Positions 16,887 through 25,347 of a stretch of DNA of 64,000 nt are shown one piece after another. Location of the stretch: the NCBI RefSeq assembly GCF_900129645.1, contig NZ_FSQZ01000001.1, forward strand, positions 992,001-1,056,000, read 5' to 3'. Under the pieces are notes generated by a model. It worked only from the letters and a program-made list of their open reading frames with translations. It was not told the DNA's origin and ran no database searches. Each line of letters opens with the position of its first letter. The stretch's first letter is position 1. Source of the stretch: Acetomicrobium flavidum. GTDB taxonomy: Bacteria; Synergistota; Synergistia; Synergistales; Acetomicrobiaceae. Position numbers and translations under genes: made by a program.

Positions 16887-18524
16887 GTGAACTTCCGTGT
16901 AAAAAGGACTTCAAAGAGGCATTTGATGGGGCTTGCCTTGCTTCTGGCGGTATCTTTGCTCTTACCCGCGGAGGGCAAGGCGGCCCCTTTGGACGAATTG
17001 AGACGGCCCAGCATAGACGAACTTTATTTTCTGATCATCAGGGATAACGACGCGCAGCTTTTGGCGCTAGAGGGGGGTCAGATTGACCTCCTGGGAGACA
17101 TCGCCCGCTTTTCTGATATAAAAAGGCTAAGCGACGACGAGCGCGTGAAGCTCTACCTGGCGGAGGGCTATCATGCCTTTTTTCTCGGTCTGAACTTGAG
17201 GAGATCCCCATGGGATAGGGCAGAACTAAGACAGTCCCTATGGGAGGCAGTAAACAGAAGACAGATCGTTCGAGACGTCTTTGGAGGATATGCGTTGCCC
17301 CTCTTTTCCTTTTTGCCGCCGGCCTCGCCATACACGCTTGTCGCCTCAACCTCGGATTTTAATATGAAGGCAGCAAGGGAAAGGCTCAGGCAGAAGGGCT
17401 GGCGATGGAGCAAAAGGGGGGTGCTGATCTGCCCGGGAGAAGACAAGCCATTGCCGAAGATGAAGCTTTTGACTCCAACAGCCCAGGTGGCTCCCACAAC
17501 CGCTGAAATAGCGGAAAGGATTTGTGAGTCCATGCGAAGCCTGGGCATACCGATCGAGACGGAACCCATGGACTTTTCCATGATGGTGGCTCGCTTGGAT
17601 CGTCGAGATTTCGACGCTTACGTAATTGCCTGGGAGTTGTCCAGAGACCCTGACAGCTTATACGCCTTTTATCACTCGTCCATGGATGTACCGGGCGGTT
17701 ACAACATAAGCGGGATAAGAAAGCCTGACCTCGACGAGGCGCTTGAATCGCTAAAATATGCGGCAAACGAAGCAGAAGCACGACTGGCCGCAGAAAAAGT
17801 CCAAACCTTGCTTTACGAATATATTCCGCAGGTGCCAATATATTCAAGATATCACATAGCAGCTCTGCAAAACGAATGGCAAGGCGCAATTGCATCGCTT
17901 TATATGACACCCGATAACGCCTATTCCCTTCTTTCATTGAGACACGAGAACAAGAAGGCATTTTATTGGTGCCTGGCCGAGGAACCCCGTAACCTGAACC
18001 CCCTTTCTGCCTCAAGTGCCTACGAATGGCAGGTGCTTTCCGTCATATACGAGTCGCTGCTTGCCGTGGATCCCTTCACGCTGGAAGACGTCCCCTGGCT
18101 TGCAGAGAGCTGGAGGCTCGATACCGTTTCCGAAGGGGGCAAAGAAAAAACTCGCATAACCTTCAAGATTAGGGAAGGCGTGAAATGGCAGGACGGCAGT
18201 CCCTTTGGAGCCTCAGACGTCAAGGCGACCATAGAATTCCTGAAGAAATCCGCCATCCCGAGGTATTTTGACTCAGTGAAGGACGTGGAAAGGGTGGAAG
18301 CAGCTGACAACACCCTCACGATTACCTTCAGTGGAAAAAGCTATTGGTACTTGCATCAGATAGGCGGACTTCCGATGCTTTCGGCTGGCGTCTTGTCGAG
18401 CCTGAAGGACTGGAGGAGATTGCCGGAAGAAGATATCATCGGAACAGGGCCTTTTTCCTTTTCGAAGTACAAGCCTGGAGAATACGTCAAGCTCGACAAA
18501 AACGAGCTATATTGGAGGAAGTAA
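16887..18524 (+). CDS. Peptide ABC transporter substrate-binding protein, circularly permuted SBP_bac_5 fold
   Basis: The 545-residue exported protein has a Sec signal peptide (about 1-33, no lipobox Cys) and belongs to the OppA/DppA class. The halves are in swapped order. Residues about 41-345 match the C-terminal two-thirds of the family (IDELYFLIIRDNDAQLLALE, NLRRSPWDRAELRQSLWEA, DFDAYVIAWELSRDPDSLYA, PQVPIYSRYH). Residues about 355-545 match the family N-terminus (EEPRNLNPLSASSAYEWQVL, PWLAESWRL, FKIREGVKWQDGSPFGASDV, GTGPFSFSKYKPGEYV, NELYWRK). The end ELYWRK and the start RPSIDELYF join as consecutive segments in ordinary members. The start is GTG. It is the first gene of the transporter operon. 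Confidence 0.9.
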   Translation: MNFRVKRTSKRHLMGLALLLAVSLLLPAEGKAAPLDELRRPSIDELYFLIIRDNDAQLLALEGGQIDLLGDIARFSDIKRLSDDERVKLYLAEGYHAFFLGLNLRRSPWDRAELRQSLWEAVNRRQIVRDVFGGYALPLFSFLPPASPYTLVASTSDFNMKAARERLRQKGWRWSKRGVLICPGEDKPLPKMKLLTPTAQVAPTTAEIAERICESMRSLGIPIETEPMDFSMMVARLDRRDFDAYVIAWELSRDPDSLYAFYHSSMDVPGGYNISGIRKPDLDEALESLKYAANEAEARLAAEKVQTLLYEYIPQVPIYSRYHIAALQNEWQGAIASLYMTPDNAYSLLSLRHENKKAFYWCLAEEPRNLNPLSASSAYEWQVLSVIYESLLAVDPFTLEDVPWLAESWRLDTVSEGGKEKTRITFKIREGVKWQDGSPFGASDVKATIEFLKKSAIPRYFDSVKDVERVEAADNTLTITFSGKSYWYLHQIGGLPMLSAGVLSSLKDWRRLPEEDIIGTGPFSFSKYKPGEYVKLDKNELYWRK

Positions 18525-18529
18525 ATTCA

Positions 18530-19510
18530 TTGAATACATTAAATAACTATTGGCTTCGTAGAGTGCTGTCAAGCCTTTTGGTCATAGCGGTGGTATTGTC
18601 GCTGAACTTCTTCCTCTTTAGATTGATGCCCGGTGACCCCACGGGCAGCTTGTTGGACCCTCGATTTTCACCCGAGGCAAAACAGGAGCTGTTGAAGTCT
18701 TACGGTCTGGACAAACCCTTGTCGCAGCAGTTTTTCATGTACGTAAAGCAGATGCTCACGTTCAGGTTTGGCATTTCCTTCATGTCGCAAAGGCCGGTAT
18801 GGCAGGAGTTGGCTGAAAGGCTCCCCAATACCTTGCTTCTTCTTTTCCCGGCACTCCTTCTTTCTGCAGTCTTAGGGACCCTGCTTGGCGTGGCGGCCGC
18901 CAAAGGAAGGGGCAGGCTAACGGAAAAGGCGGTGTTGCTATCCGGGGCGATATCCTTTTCCTTTCCTTCGTTTTTCGTGCAGCTCGTGCTGCTTTTGCTC
19001 TTGGCGCACGCATTCCCGATCTTTCCCCTCCGCGGAAGCTTATCCGTGCCACCTCCTACCGGCTTTTGGAATCTAGTAGTAGACAGAGCCTGGCATATGG
19101 CGCTGCCCATAGCTTCCCTGGTACTTCTTGGATTCGGCTCCTGGGCGCTTTACGTGAGAAACCTCATGGTGAAGGTCTTGGGCGAGGACTTCATACTGCT
19201 TGCCAGGGCAAAGGGCCTAAGGGAAAACGAGGTCCTTTGGGGGCACGCCTTCAGGACTGCTCTTCCGCCCATCGTGACCATATTTTTTCTCTCCCTCCCA
19301 GGGGTCATATCGGGGGCAGTCATAACCGAGACCGTCTTTTCCCTGCACGGCATAGGAAAATTTTTGCTGGATTCCGTCTTGGGACATGACTACCCGGCAG
19401 CCGGCGCAGCCTTTTACCTGATGTCGCTTGTAACTGTCATATGCAACCTTCTTGCCGACGTCGTCTACACCTTCGTAGACCCCAGAATAAGCTTTAGGAG
19501 GCTTCGGTGA
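18530..19510 (+). CDS. Peptide ABC transporter permease (OppB/DppB-like)
   Basis: The inner-membrane permease is 326 residues from a TTG at 18530, which has GGAGG 11 nt upstream. Typical OppB features are RLMPGDPTGSL after the first helix, LPNTLLLLFPALLLS, and the coupling motif ARAKGLRENEVLWGHAFRTALPP that contacts the ATPase. It has six predicted helices. The frame is open further upstream inside the binding-protein gene, but that extension is not hydrophobic and overlaps coding sequence, so I reject it. The stop overlaps the next start as TGATG. Confidence 0.9.
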   Translation: MNTLNNYWLRRVLSSLLVIAVVLSLNFFLFRLMPGDPTGSLLDPRFSPEAKQELLKSYGLDKPLSQQFFMYVKQMLTFRFGISFMSQRPVWQELAERLPNTLLLLFPALLLSAVLGTLLGVAAAKGRGRLTEKAVLLSGAISFSFPSFFVQLVLLLLLAHAFPIFPLRGSLSVPPPTGFWNLVVDRAWHMALPIASLVLLGFGSWALYVRNLMVKVLGEDFILLARAKGLRENEVLWGHAFRTALPPIVTIFFLSLPGVISGAVITETVFSLHGIGKFLLDSVLGHDYPAAGAAFYLMSLVTVICNLLADVVYTFVDPRISFRRLR

Positions 19511-20688
19511 TGTCATTTTGGCGCCTCGATACCCTGTTTCTGGCGTTTCTTAGTTTGTTGGCACTCCTAACGCCTTTGCTTGGACCTGTAAACGAAGCCG
19601 TGGCTCCACCCTTTTGCAAGCCCCTGTGGCTTGACCATGAGTCTGGTAAACCTTTGTCCTTAAATGCGAAGGACAACTCCTTATCGTTTACATGGGAAAG
19701 CAAGCCCCCTAAGACCTTTTCGGTAAAGGGCACGGTAACATTTGAAGGCGTACCTAAAAGTGCCGCTCTTTTGCTCGCAGGCCCAAGCAAGACATACAAG
19801 CTCGTGGATCTTGCGGGCTACAGGAATTTTGACGTCGATATCGATTCCCGAGACGTGCCCTTAAAGCTTTTCCTCGGCTTAAGCCCCTTTGTCGACGTCT
19901 CGAGCGTCATATTTTCCGAAAGAGGCGCTTACAGCTTATTCATCGCATCGGACGTAAAAGCCCACTTAGACCTAAACCTCAACATCTACACCGGAAAATG
20001 GGGCATCTTTGGGACAGATCAACGCGGCAGGGATGTATTTCGTTTAACTTTGGCGGGCATCAGGATATCCCTGTTGGTAGGCATATTCGCCACCCTCATC
20101 GCGTCGACCCTTGGAATGGGGCTGGGACTCTTCGCAGGCTACCTTGGGGGGCTGGCAGATTCGTCGATAATGAGAGGCGTAGATGTGCTTCTTGCCATAC
20201 CGACTCTGCCGATACTCGTCGTAATATCCGGCGTATGGGGAAGGGGGCTTTGGCAGATAGTCTTCGTGCTGTCCATATTTTCCTGGATGGGAACTGCCAG
20301 GGTGGTGCGATCCCTGACGTTATCTCTAAGGGAAGCTCCTTACGTGGAAGGCCTGCGTGCCCTGGGGGCACCTACAGGTTACATTTTGGCACGACATTTC
20401 ATACCCGAGGCGATGCCGTTACTGCTTGCCCAAATGGCTTTGGGGGTGCCTGGAGCCATACTGGCCGAGGCGGGGTTATCCTTCCTGGGATTGTCCGACC
20501 CGCTGATGTCCTCGTGGGGAAGGATGTTACACGAGGCACAGGTATTTGGGGCCTTCACCAGCGGAGCCTGGTGGCTCATCTTTCCGCCCGGGCTTGGCAT
20601 AGCGAGCATATGCCTCGCCTTTATCAGCGTAGGAAGAAGGTTTGAGGAGATGGCGGACCCAAGGCTGAGGGAGATGGCCGAACGATGA
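19510..20688 (+). CDS. Peptide ABC transporter permease (OppC/DppC-like) with periplasmic insert
   Basis: The 392-residue permease has its ATG at 19510, 8 nt after AGGAGG, overlapping the previous stop. After the first helix (about 5-25) there is a roughly 140-residue, strand-rich extracytoplasmic segment before GTDQRGRDVFRLTLAG, the conserved OppC entry motif. Five further helices and the EAA-type loop (EGLRALGAPTGYILARHFIPEA) follow. The insert makes it longer than standard OppC (about 300 residues). It pairs with the OppB-like protein and the two ATPases as the translocation pore. Confidence 0.9.
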   Translation: MSFWRLDTLFLAFLSLLALLTPLLGPVNEAVAPPFCKPLWLDHESGKPLSLNAKDNSLSFTWESKPPKTFSVKGTVTFEGVPKSAALLLAGPSKTYKLVDLAGYRNFDVDIDSRDVPLKLFLGLSPFVDVSSVIFSERGAYSLFIASDVKAHLDLNLNIYTGKWGIFGTDQRGRDVFRLTLAGIRISLLVGIFATLIASTLGMGLGLFAGYLGGLADSSIMRGVDVLLAIPTLPILVVISGVWGRGLWQIVFVLSIFSWMGTARVVRSLTLSLREAPYVEGLRALGAPTGYILARHFIPEAMPLLLAQMALGVPGAILAEAGLSFLGLSDPLMSSWGRMLHEAQVFGAFTSGAWWLIFPPGLGIASICLAFISVGRRFEEMADPRLREMAER

Positions 20689-21449
20689 TGAGGATCAGCT
20701 CTTTAAGCGCAACTTACCCTAACGGGTTTAACGCCGTAAAAAAGGCGGACTTAAAGCTCTCTTCGGGAGAAATTCTTGCGCTGGTAGGCGAATCCGGAAG
20801 CGGCAAAAGCACCCTCATTTACGCTTCCTTAGGTTTATTGCCCAAAGGCTCAAGTGTGTCGGGCAAGGTGTTTTTCGATGACATCGAGTTTTTTGCCCTT
20901 CCCAAAGAAGGCCAAAGAAAGATAAGATGGAAAAAGGTCTCGCTGGTCCTTCAGGGCACGATGAGCTCCTTTACGCCCGTGCTTACGATCAAAAGGCAGT
21001 TCCTGGAGGCCATGGAAGAACACTTGAGCCTAACGCCCGGTGAAGCTACGGCCAAGGCCGTCGAACTCCTGGAGGAAGTCGGGCTGGAGGGCAACTTCCT
21101 TGCAAGATACCCTCACGAGATGTCGGGTGGCCAAAAACAACGGTGCGCCATAGCCATGGCCCTTTGCTGTGACCCTGATTACCTTTTGGCGGATGAACCG
21201 ACCACGGCCTTGGACGTCATCACGCAGGCAGAGATAATGAACCTCCTAAAGGGGATCGCTAAAAGGCGCAACATGGGCATCCTCATGGTCACCCATGATC
21301 TGGCCTTGGCCAGCTCAACTGCAGACGAGATATGCGTGATGTACCAGGGCTGTACAATAGAGACGGAAAGAAGCGACATAATAATAAAAAGCCCTAAACA
21401 GCCCCATACTATAGCCCTTGTAAGGTCGTTGTCGATGATGGAGGAATGA
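20685..21449 (+). CDS. Peptide ABC transporter ATP-binding protein (OppD-like)
   Basis: The 254-residue ATPase contains Walker A (GESGSGKST), a Q-loop (LVLQGTMSSF), the signature MSGGQKQR and Walker B (YLLADEP). It lacks the long C-terminal oligopeptide-transporter extension usually found in OppD. Its start overlaps the permease stop, and its stop overlaps the next gene as ATGA. It powers the peptide importer with the OppF-like subunit. Confidence 0.92.
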   Translation: MMRISSLSATYPNGFNAVKKADLKLSSGEILALVGESGSGKSTLIYASLGLLPKGSSVSGKVFFDDIEFFALPKEGQRKIRWKKVSLVLQGTMSSFTPVLTIKRQFLEAMEEHLSLTPGEATAKAVELLEEVGLEGNFLARYPHEMSGGQKQRCAIAMALCCDPDYLLADEPTTALDVITQAEIMNLLKGIAKRRNMGILMVTHDLALASSTADEICVMYQGCTIETERSDIIIKSPKQPHTIALVRSLSMMEE

Positions 21450-22390
21450 CGTTGACTGAAGAAGTTGCTTCCGTTGAGAGCTTGACGCTGACATTTGACA
21501 AAATCGATGCACCAGCCTTAGCTGACGTATCTTTTTGTCTAAACGAAGGAGAAAGCCTCGCCCTGGTAGGCGAATCCGGAAGCGGTAAGACCTCCCTGCT
21601 ACGGCTGCTGCTTGGCCTTTTGAGGCCAACCAGGGGAAAGGTGCGCCTATTTGGCCAACCCCTTGATGATGTAGACGGAGAAGAGCTCCGTCGCATCAGA
21701 CGCAAATGCAGCTACATCCCACAGGATCCCTTCGGTGGCCTTCCCCCTACGCTTAGCCCCCTTCAAGCCGTGGTAGAACCTTTGATCGTAACGAGGCCAA
21801 ACCTGAAATATGAGGGCACGAATAAGGCAAAGGAGCTTTTGTCAGACCTTGGCATAGAGGAAGCCCTTTGGAACAGAAAGCTCGTTCAGGGATTTTCCGG
21901 CGGACAGCGTCAGAGGATAATGCTTGCAAGGGCCCTCATCACCGATCCAAAGCTTCTCCTTGCCGACGAACCCACATCGATGCAGGACGTATCGACCAGA
22001 ATGGACCTGATAAACTTGCTAAAAGTTTACCTTAAAAATGGAATGTCCATGATTTTCGTGACGCATGACTTGCTGCTCGCCAAGGCCATGACACTAAGGG
22101 GGATCGTTCTTTACAGGGGTCGCATGTGCGAGACGGGACCTACCCATCTCCTCTTGCGGGACCCCTTGCATCCCTATACAAAGGCGCTCGTATCGGCCTT
22201 GCCTAAGCTTGGAAAGCCCATCGAGGTCAAGGTAAAAAGAAGGCCCCTGCCAGTCGGTTTTAAAGGATGTCCTTACCTTGCCCTATGTCCCTACGGCTTT
22301 GACAGGTGCAAGGACCTTCCTCCCATGAAACAATTGTCCGATGCAAGAAGCGTGGCCTGCTTCATGGGCGATACCTCCCAAGGAACATGA
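21446..22390 (+). CDS. Peptide ABC transporter ATP-binding protein (OppF-like)
   Basis: The 314-residue ATPase has Walker A (GESGSGKTS), signature FSGGQRQR and Walker B (LLLADEP). It carries the C-terminal oligopeptide-transporter domain with HPYTKALVSALP and a cysteine set in GCPYLALCPYGFDRC and a later VACF, as is usual for this domain. The ATG overlaps the previous stop, but GGAGG at 21440-21444 is better spaced for the TTG at 21452, so the true start may be two codons later. The 3' end overlaps the convergent MFS gene by 29 bp. Confidence 0.92.
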   Translation: MTLTEEVASVESLTLTFDKIDAPALADVSFCLNEGESLALVGESGSGKTSLLRLLLGLLRPTRGKVRLFGQPLDDVDGEELRRIRRKCSYIPQDPFGGLPPTLSPLQAVVEPLIVTRPNLKYEGTNKAKELLSDLGIEEALWNRKLVQGFSGGQRQRIMLARALITDPKLLLADEPTSMQDVSTRMDLINLLKVYLKNGMSMIFVTHDLLLAKAMTLRGIVLYRGRMCETGPTHLLLRDPLHPYTKALVSALPKLGKPIEVKVKRRPLPVGFKGCPYLALCPYGFDRCKDLPPMKQLSDARSVACFMGDTSQGT

Positions 22391-23549
22391 CAAATCCCAT
22401 AAACGTCATCAGCACCGACGCTAAGACGAAGAGTATCACGTAAGCCAGCGATATGTCGTAAAGCCACCCTATGAGCATGCTCCCGCAAAAAACGGCAATT
22501 CCGTAACCTGCATTGAATATGCCGTAAGCCGTGCCCCTGCGGGCAGGCGGGACGATGTCGGCAATGGCTGCCCGCATTATCGTCTCGTGTACGGCCATGG
22601 CCAACCCCCAAAGGCCAACGCCTATGCCGATGGATATGGGATCCCTTGAAAGGGCAAAAAGCGGGATGGGAAGCGTAAATATGGGAATGAAAATAAGGCT
22701 TCTTAAGCCCACGCTATCGTAGAGCTTGCCTATTACCAGGGCAAAAAGGCCGTCAATCCCCATGGCTATGGCATAGTATATGGGTATGCTGATGTCGGAT
22801 ACAATTGAATTGGCCTTCATGTGGTAGGCCATTATCTGAAAGGGCACCAATCCCACTGCGGCAAGGCAGATGAAGAGCATATATCGCCAGAAGACCGGTG
22901 GTAACTTTTCGTCGTCGCCCTGCAGTGTGGTCTTTTCCTCTGCTTCGAAGCTTTGAGGGGCCGGCGTGGTCTTCTTTGCGAAATTTAGGATCAGCAAAAG
23001 GACGGCGGCCGGAACGAAGAGGAAGGAAAAGCCACCTCTAAAACCAAGGCCAAGGTACAGGGCAAGCGACATTATCAAAGGGCCTGCTATTGCGCCTACT
23101 TGATCCATGGCCTCATGAATTCCAAACCCCCAACCTCTGCCTACGTTTTTGGTGGCGTAGGACAACAAGGCATCCCTTGCGGGGCTTCTTATGGCTTTCC
23201 CAAGCCTTTCGGCCAATATGAAAATGGCGGCTATCTGCCAGTTTGGAGCCAAGGCCAGTAAGGGGACGCTTAATATGAGCCCGTAGCCCAGAAACACCAA
23301 AGGCCAGTAAGCCTTGGTGCGATCGGCGAGGTGCCCTGAAAATATGCGCACCACATAGCCCAAAAGCTCTCCAAAACCTGCTACAAACCCAACGACCCCG
23401 GCACTTGCCCCAAGCGTAGCCATGAATGCGCCCGTGGAGCTTCTGGCGCCTTCGTAGGCCATGTCTCCGCACAAGCTGACCAAGCCCATCATCAGTATGA
23501 AGCGCATGGAAGCTTTCCCTATGCTGTCGGCCACTTTATTGTCACTCAT
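22362..23549 (-). CDS. Major facilitator superfamily transporter
   Basis: The 395-residue protein has 12 predicted membrane helices. A cytoplasmic loop after the sixth helix is rich in Glu and Lys. The conserved loop between helices 2 and 3 reads SGHLADRTKAYWP, and RLGKAIRSPARDALLS matches the YfkF/bicyclomycin-like MFS pattern. I place the start at the ATG at 23549, which has GGGGGG upstream; a longer upstream frame has no support. Its tail overlaps the OppF-like gene on the opposite strand. The substrate is unknown. Confidence 0.85.
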   Translation of the reverse strand: MSDNKVADSIGKASMRFILMMGLVSLCGDMAYEGARSSTGAFMATLGASAGVVGFVAGFGELLGYVVRIFSGHLADRTKAYWPLVFLGYGLILSVPLLALAPNWQIAAIFILAERLGKAIRSPARDALLSYATKNVGRGWGFGIHEAMDQVGAIAGPLIMSLALYLGLGFRGGFSFLFVPAAVLLLILNFAKKTTPAPQSFEAEEKTTLQGDDEKLPPVFWRYMLFICLAAVGLVPFQIMAYHMKANSIVSDISIPIYYAIAMGIDGLFALVIGKLYDSVGLRSLIFIPIFTLPIPLFALSRDPISIGIGVGLWGLAMAVHETIMRAAIADIVPPARRGTAYGIFNAGYGIAVFCGSMLIGWLYDISLAYVILFVLASVLMTFMGFVMFLGRYRP

Positions 23550-23639
23550 ATTATGCCCCCCTTGCGGTTTGTTATTGGCTGTATTATAGCCCGGAAAACT
23601 ACAATAAAGACGATCCAAGGATATGGAGGATGCCATTTC

Positions 23640-23669
23640 TTGACAATCAAGTTAAATTTATTTTAAATA
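23640..23669 (+). promoter_or_regulatory. Rubrerythrin promoter
   Basis: A perfect TTGACA (23640-23645) is followed after 17-18 nt by TTAAAT/TAAATA (23663-23669) in a very AT-rich stretch, about 45 nt before the rubrerythrin ATG. Confidence 0.65.
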
Positions 23670-23712
23670 ATATAGGACAAGCTGAAAATAAGGATTCGAG
23701 GGAGGGATTGAA

Positions 23713-24267
23713 ATGGCAGTAAAAAACGCTATGACAGCAGAATTCCTGCGCTCAGCTTACGGTGGCGAGAGCATGGCCCATATGAGGTATCTGCATTGGA
23801 GCGAGATTGCACAAAAGGAAGGTTTTCCAAATATAGCCCGCCTTTTTAAGGCTATAGCCTATGCCGAACAGGTCCATGCCGGGAATCATTTCAATGTCCT
23901 GGATGGGGATATTGGCGATCATCCGGTAACTGCCGGCGGAGTGTTCGGAGTTAAAAAGACCTCAGAAAACCTGCTTGGGGGCATCATGGGAGAGGAGCAC
24001 GAGGTGGAACAAATGTACCCTGCCTATTTGGAAGTGGCTAAGATGCAGGGGGAAAAGGAAGCCGTCAGATCCTTCACCTTTGCCTTAGAGGCAGAAAAGA
24101 TACATGCCGAACTTTATAAAAAGGCCAAAGAAGCAGCAGATCAGGGCAAGGATTTCGAATTTAAGAAGGTTTACATCTGCCCCGTCTGCGGACATACCGT
24201 CTTGGACGAACTTCCCGATCAGTGTCCCGTATGTGGAGCCAAAAAGGACATCTACAAAGAATTTTAA
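23713..24267 (+). CDS. rbr: Rubrerythrin
   Basis: The 184-residue protein has a four-helix ferritin-like diiron domain with iron ligands in GGESMAHMRY, YAEQVHAGNHF, GEEHEVEQMYP and ALEAEKIHAELY. A C-terminal rubredoxin-like domain carries CPVCG...CPVCG. It reduces hydrogen peroxide in anaerobes using NAD(P)H-derived electrons. It has its own promoter, a GAGGGA ribosome site and a terminator. This is one of three iron/peroxide-related genes in the window. Confidence 0.96.
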   Translation: MAVKNAMTAEFLRSAYGGESMAHMRYLHWSEIAQKEGFPNIARLFKAIAYAEQVHAGNHFNVLDGDIGDHPVTAGGVFGVKKTSENLLGGIMGEEHEVEQMYPAYLEVAKMQGEKEAVRSFTFALEAEKIHAELYKKAKEAADQGKDFEFKKVYICPVCGHTVLDELPDQCPVCGAKKDIYKEF

Positions 24268-24293
24268 TCTTGGAAGATCGTAATAATGCAACG

Positions 24294-24335
24294 AAGGACG
24301 CTCGGTTGTAAAATCTAATCGAGCGTCCTTTTTTG
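24294..24335 (+). terminator. Rubrerythrin terminator
   Basis: A perfect 11-bp stem AAGGACGCTCG/CGAGCGTCCTT (24294-24304 and 24320-24330) is followed by TTTTTG. Confidence 0.92.
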
Positions 24336-24390
24336 TTACCTGAAATTCATCGTCTCAAAAGAAAAAGGTCAAAGGAGAAAATCGAAAAAA

Positions 24391-25272
24391 ATGAGCATGA
24401 GCCAGAGAAATCGAGCCTTCATCGAGGCAACGTTGGCAACGATGTTTTGGGGGGCTTCCTTTGTGGCCATGAAGATTGCCGTAAGGGAGGCTACTCCGTC
24501 CACGATGGTGTGGATCCGATCTCTCATGGGCGTCGGGGTACTATTTATATCGCTCATGGTCGGTAAGCACCACAATCTTTCCAGGTCCTTTAAAGAGCTG
24601 GTCTACATGGCATTGCTCGGGCTTATGGGAGTGACATTTCATAACTGGATTCAAGCCGAAGGTTTAAAGACTGCACAGGCGGCGACATCCGCCTGGATAG
24701 TATCGACTACCCCCATAATCATCGCTCTGCTCGGATGGGCTTTCCTGAAGGAAGAAGTGACAAAGAAAAAGTTGATCGGCATACTCTCGGCCGCTTTAGG
24801 GGTGTTAATGGTCTTGGGGAAGGGAAGTTCGCTCCTTCCCCAGGGCATAACCAAAGGTGATCTGCTGATCTCCTTAAGCGCGGTCAATTGGGCCGCCTTT
24901 ACCGTGATATCAAGAAAGTTCCTAGGGGACAAAGATCAGACGGTTTCGCTTTTTTACGTCATGCTCTTCGGTTGGGCCTTTTCTAATGCCTTCGTATTGC
25001 CCTCAGGGTTGTATTTCGCAATGTCTTGGCAGGCCTGGATAAGCCTGGCTTTTTTGGGCATATTCTGTTCAGGCATAGCCTACATATTTTGGTACGACGC
25101 CTTGCATGCCCTTCCTGCATCCCAGGTGGGCGTCTTCATGTATCTTAACCCCCTAACGGCAACGGCTACGGCCATTGCCTTTCTGGGAGAGACTTTATCG
25201 CCTAGGGACATAGTCGGCGCATCCTTGGTCGCCCTGGGGCTTTGGCTGGTAAACAAGAAGAGCATCATATGA
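24391..25272 (+). CDS. EamA/DMT-family transporter
   Basis: The 293-residue protein has ten predicted helices in two EamA repeats. The N-terminal repeat has ATMFWGASFVAMKIAVREATP and the second AVNWAAFTVISRKFLG. The late segment YLNPLTATATAIAFLGE is the usual C-terminal EamA signature. A likely ribosome site AAAGGAG lies upstream. The substrate is unknown; such proteins often export amino acids or metabolites. A low-GC hairpin at 25291-25312 separates it from the convergent antiporter remnant. Confidence 0.88.
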   Translation: MSMSQRNRAFIEATLATMFWGASFVAMKIAVREATPSTMVWIRSLMGVGVLFISLMVGKHHNLSRSFKELVYMALLGLMGVTFHNWIQAEGLKTAQAATSAWIVSTTPIIIALLGWAFLKEEVTKKKLIGILSAALGVLMVLGKGSSLLPQGITKGDLLISLSAVNWAAFTVISRKFLGDKDQTVSLFYVMLFGWAFSNAFVLPSGLYFAMSWQAWISLAFLGIFCSGIAYIFWYDALHALPASQVGVFMYLNPLTATATAIAFLGETLSPRDIVGASLVALGLWLVNKKSII

Positions 25273-25290
25273 CTCACCCTCGTAAGTATA

Positions 25291-25312
25291 TTTTTGATTA
25301 AGCGATCAAAAA
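25291..25312. terminator. Possible bidirectional terminator
   Basis: TTTTTGAT-TAAGCG-ATCAAAAA is an 8-bp stem with A/T runs on both sides, between convergent genes. The low GC content makes it a weak call. Confidence 0.45.
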
Positions 25313-25347
25313 ATTAAGCCCATTTTCATCAATGATCGCCATTTAAT

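Noticed and set aside
18344-18529. Upstream extension of the OppB-like permease
   Set aside because: It lies inside the binding-protein gene in another frame and precedes the natural first membrane helix; TTG 18530 has an upstream GGAGG.
25291-25312. Strong terminator between DMT and antiporter genes
   Set aside because: The stem is almost wholly A/T, so I keep it only as a weak candidate.
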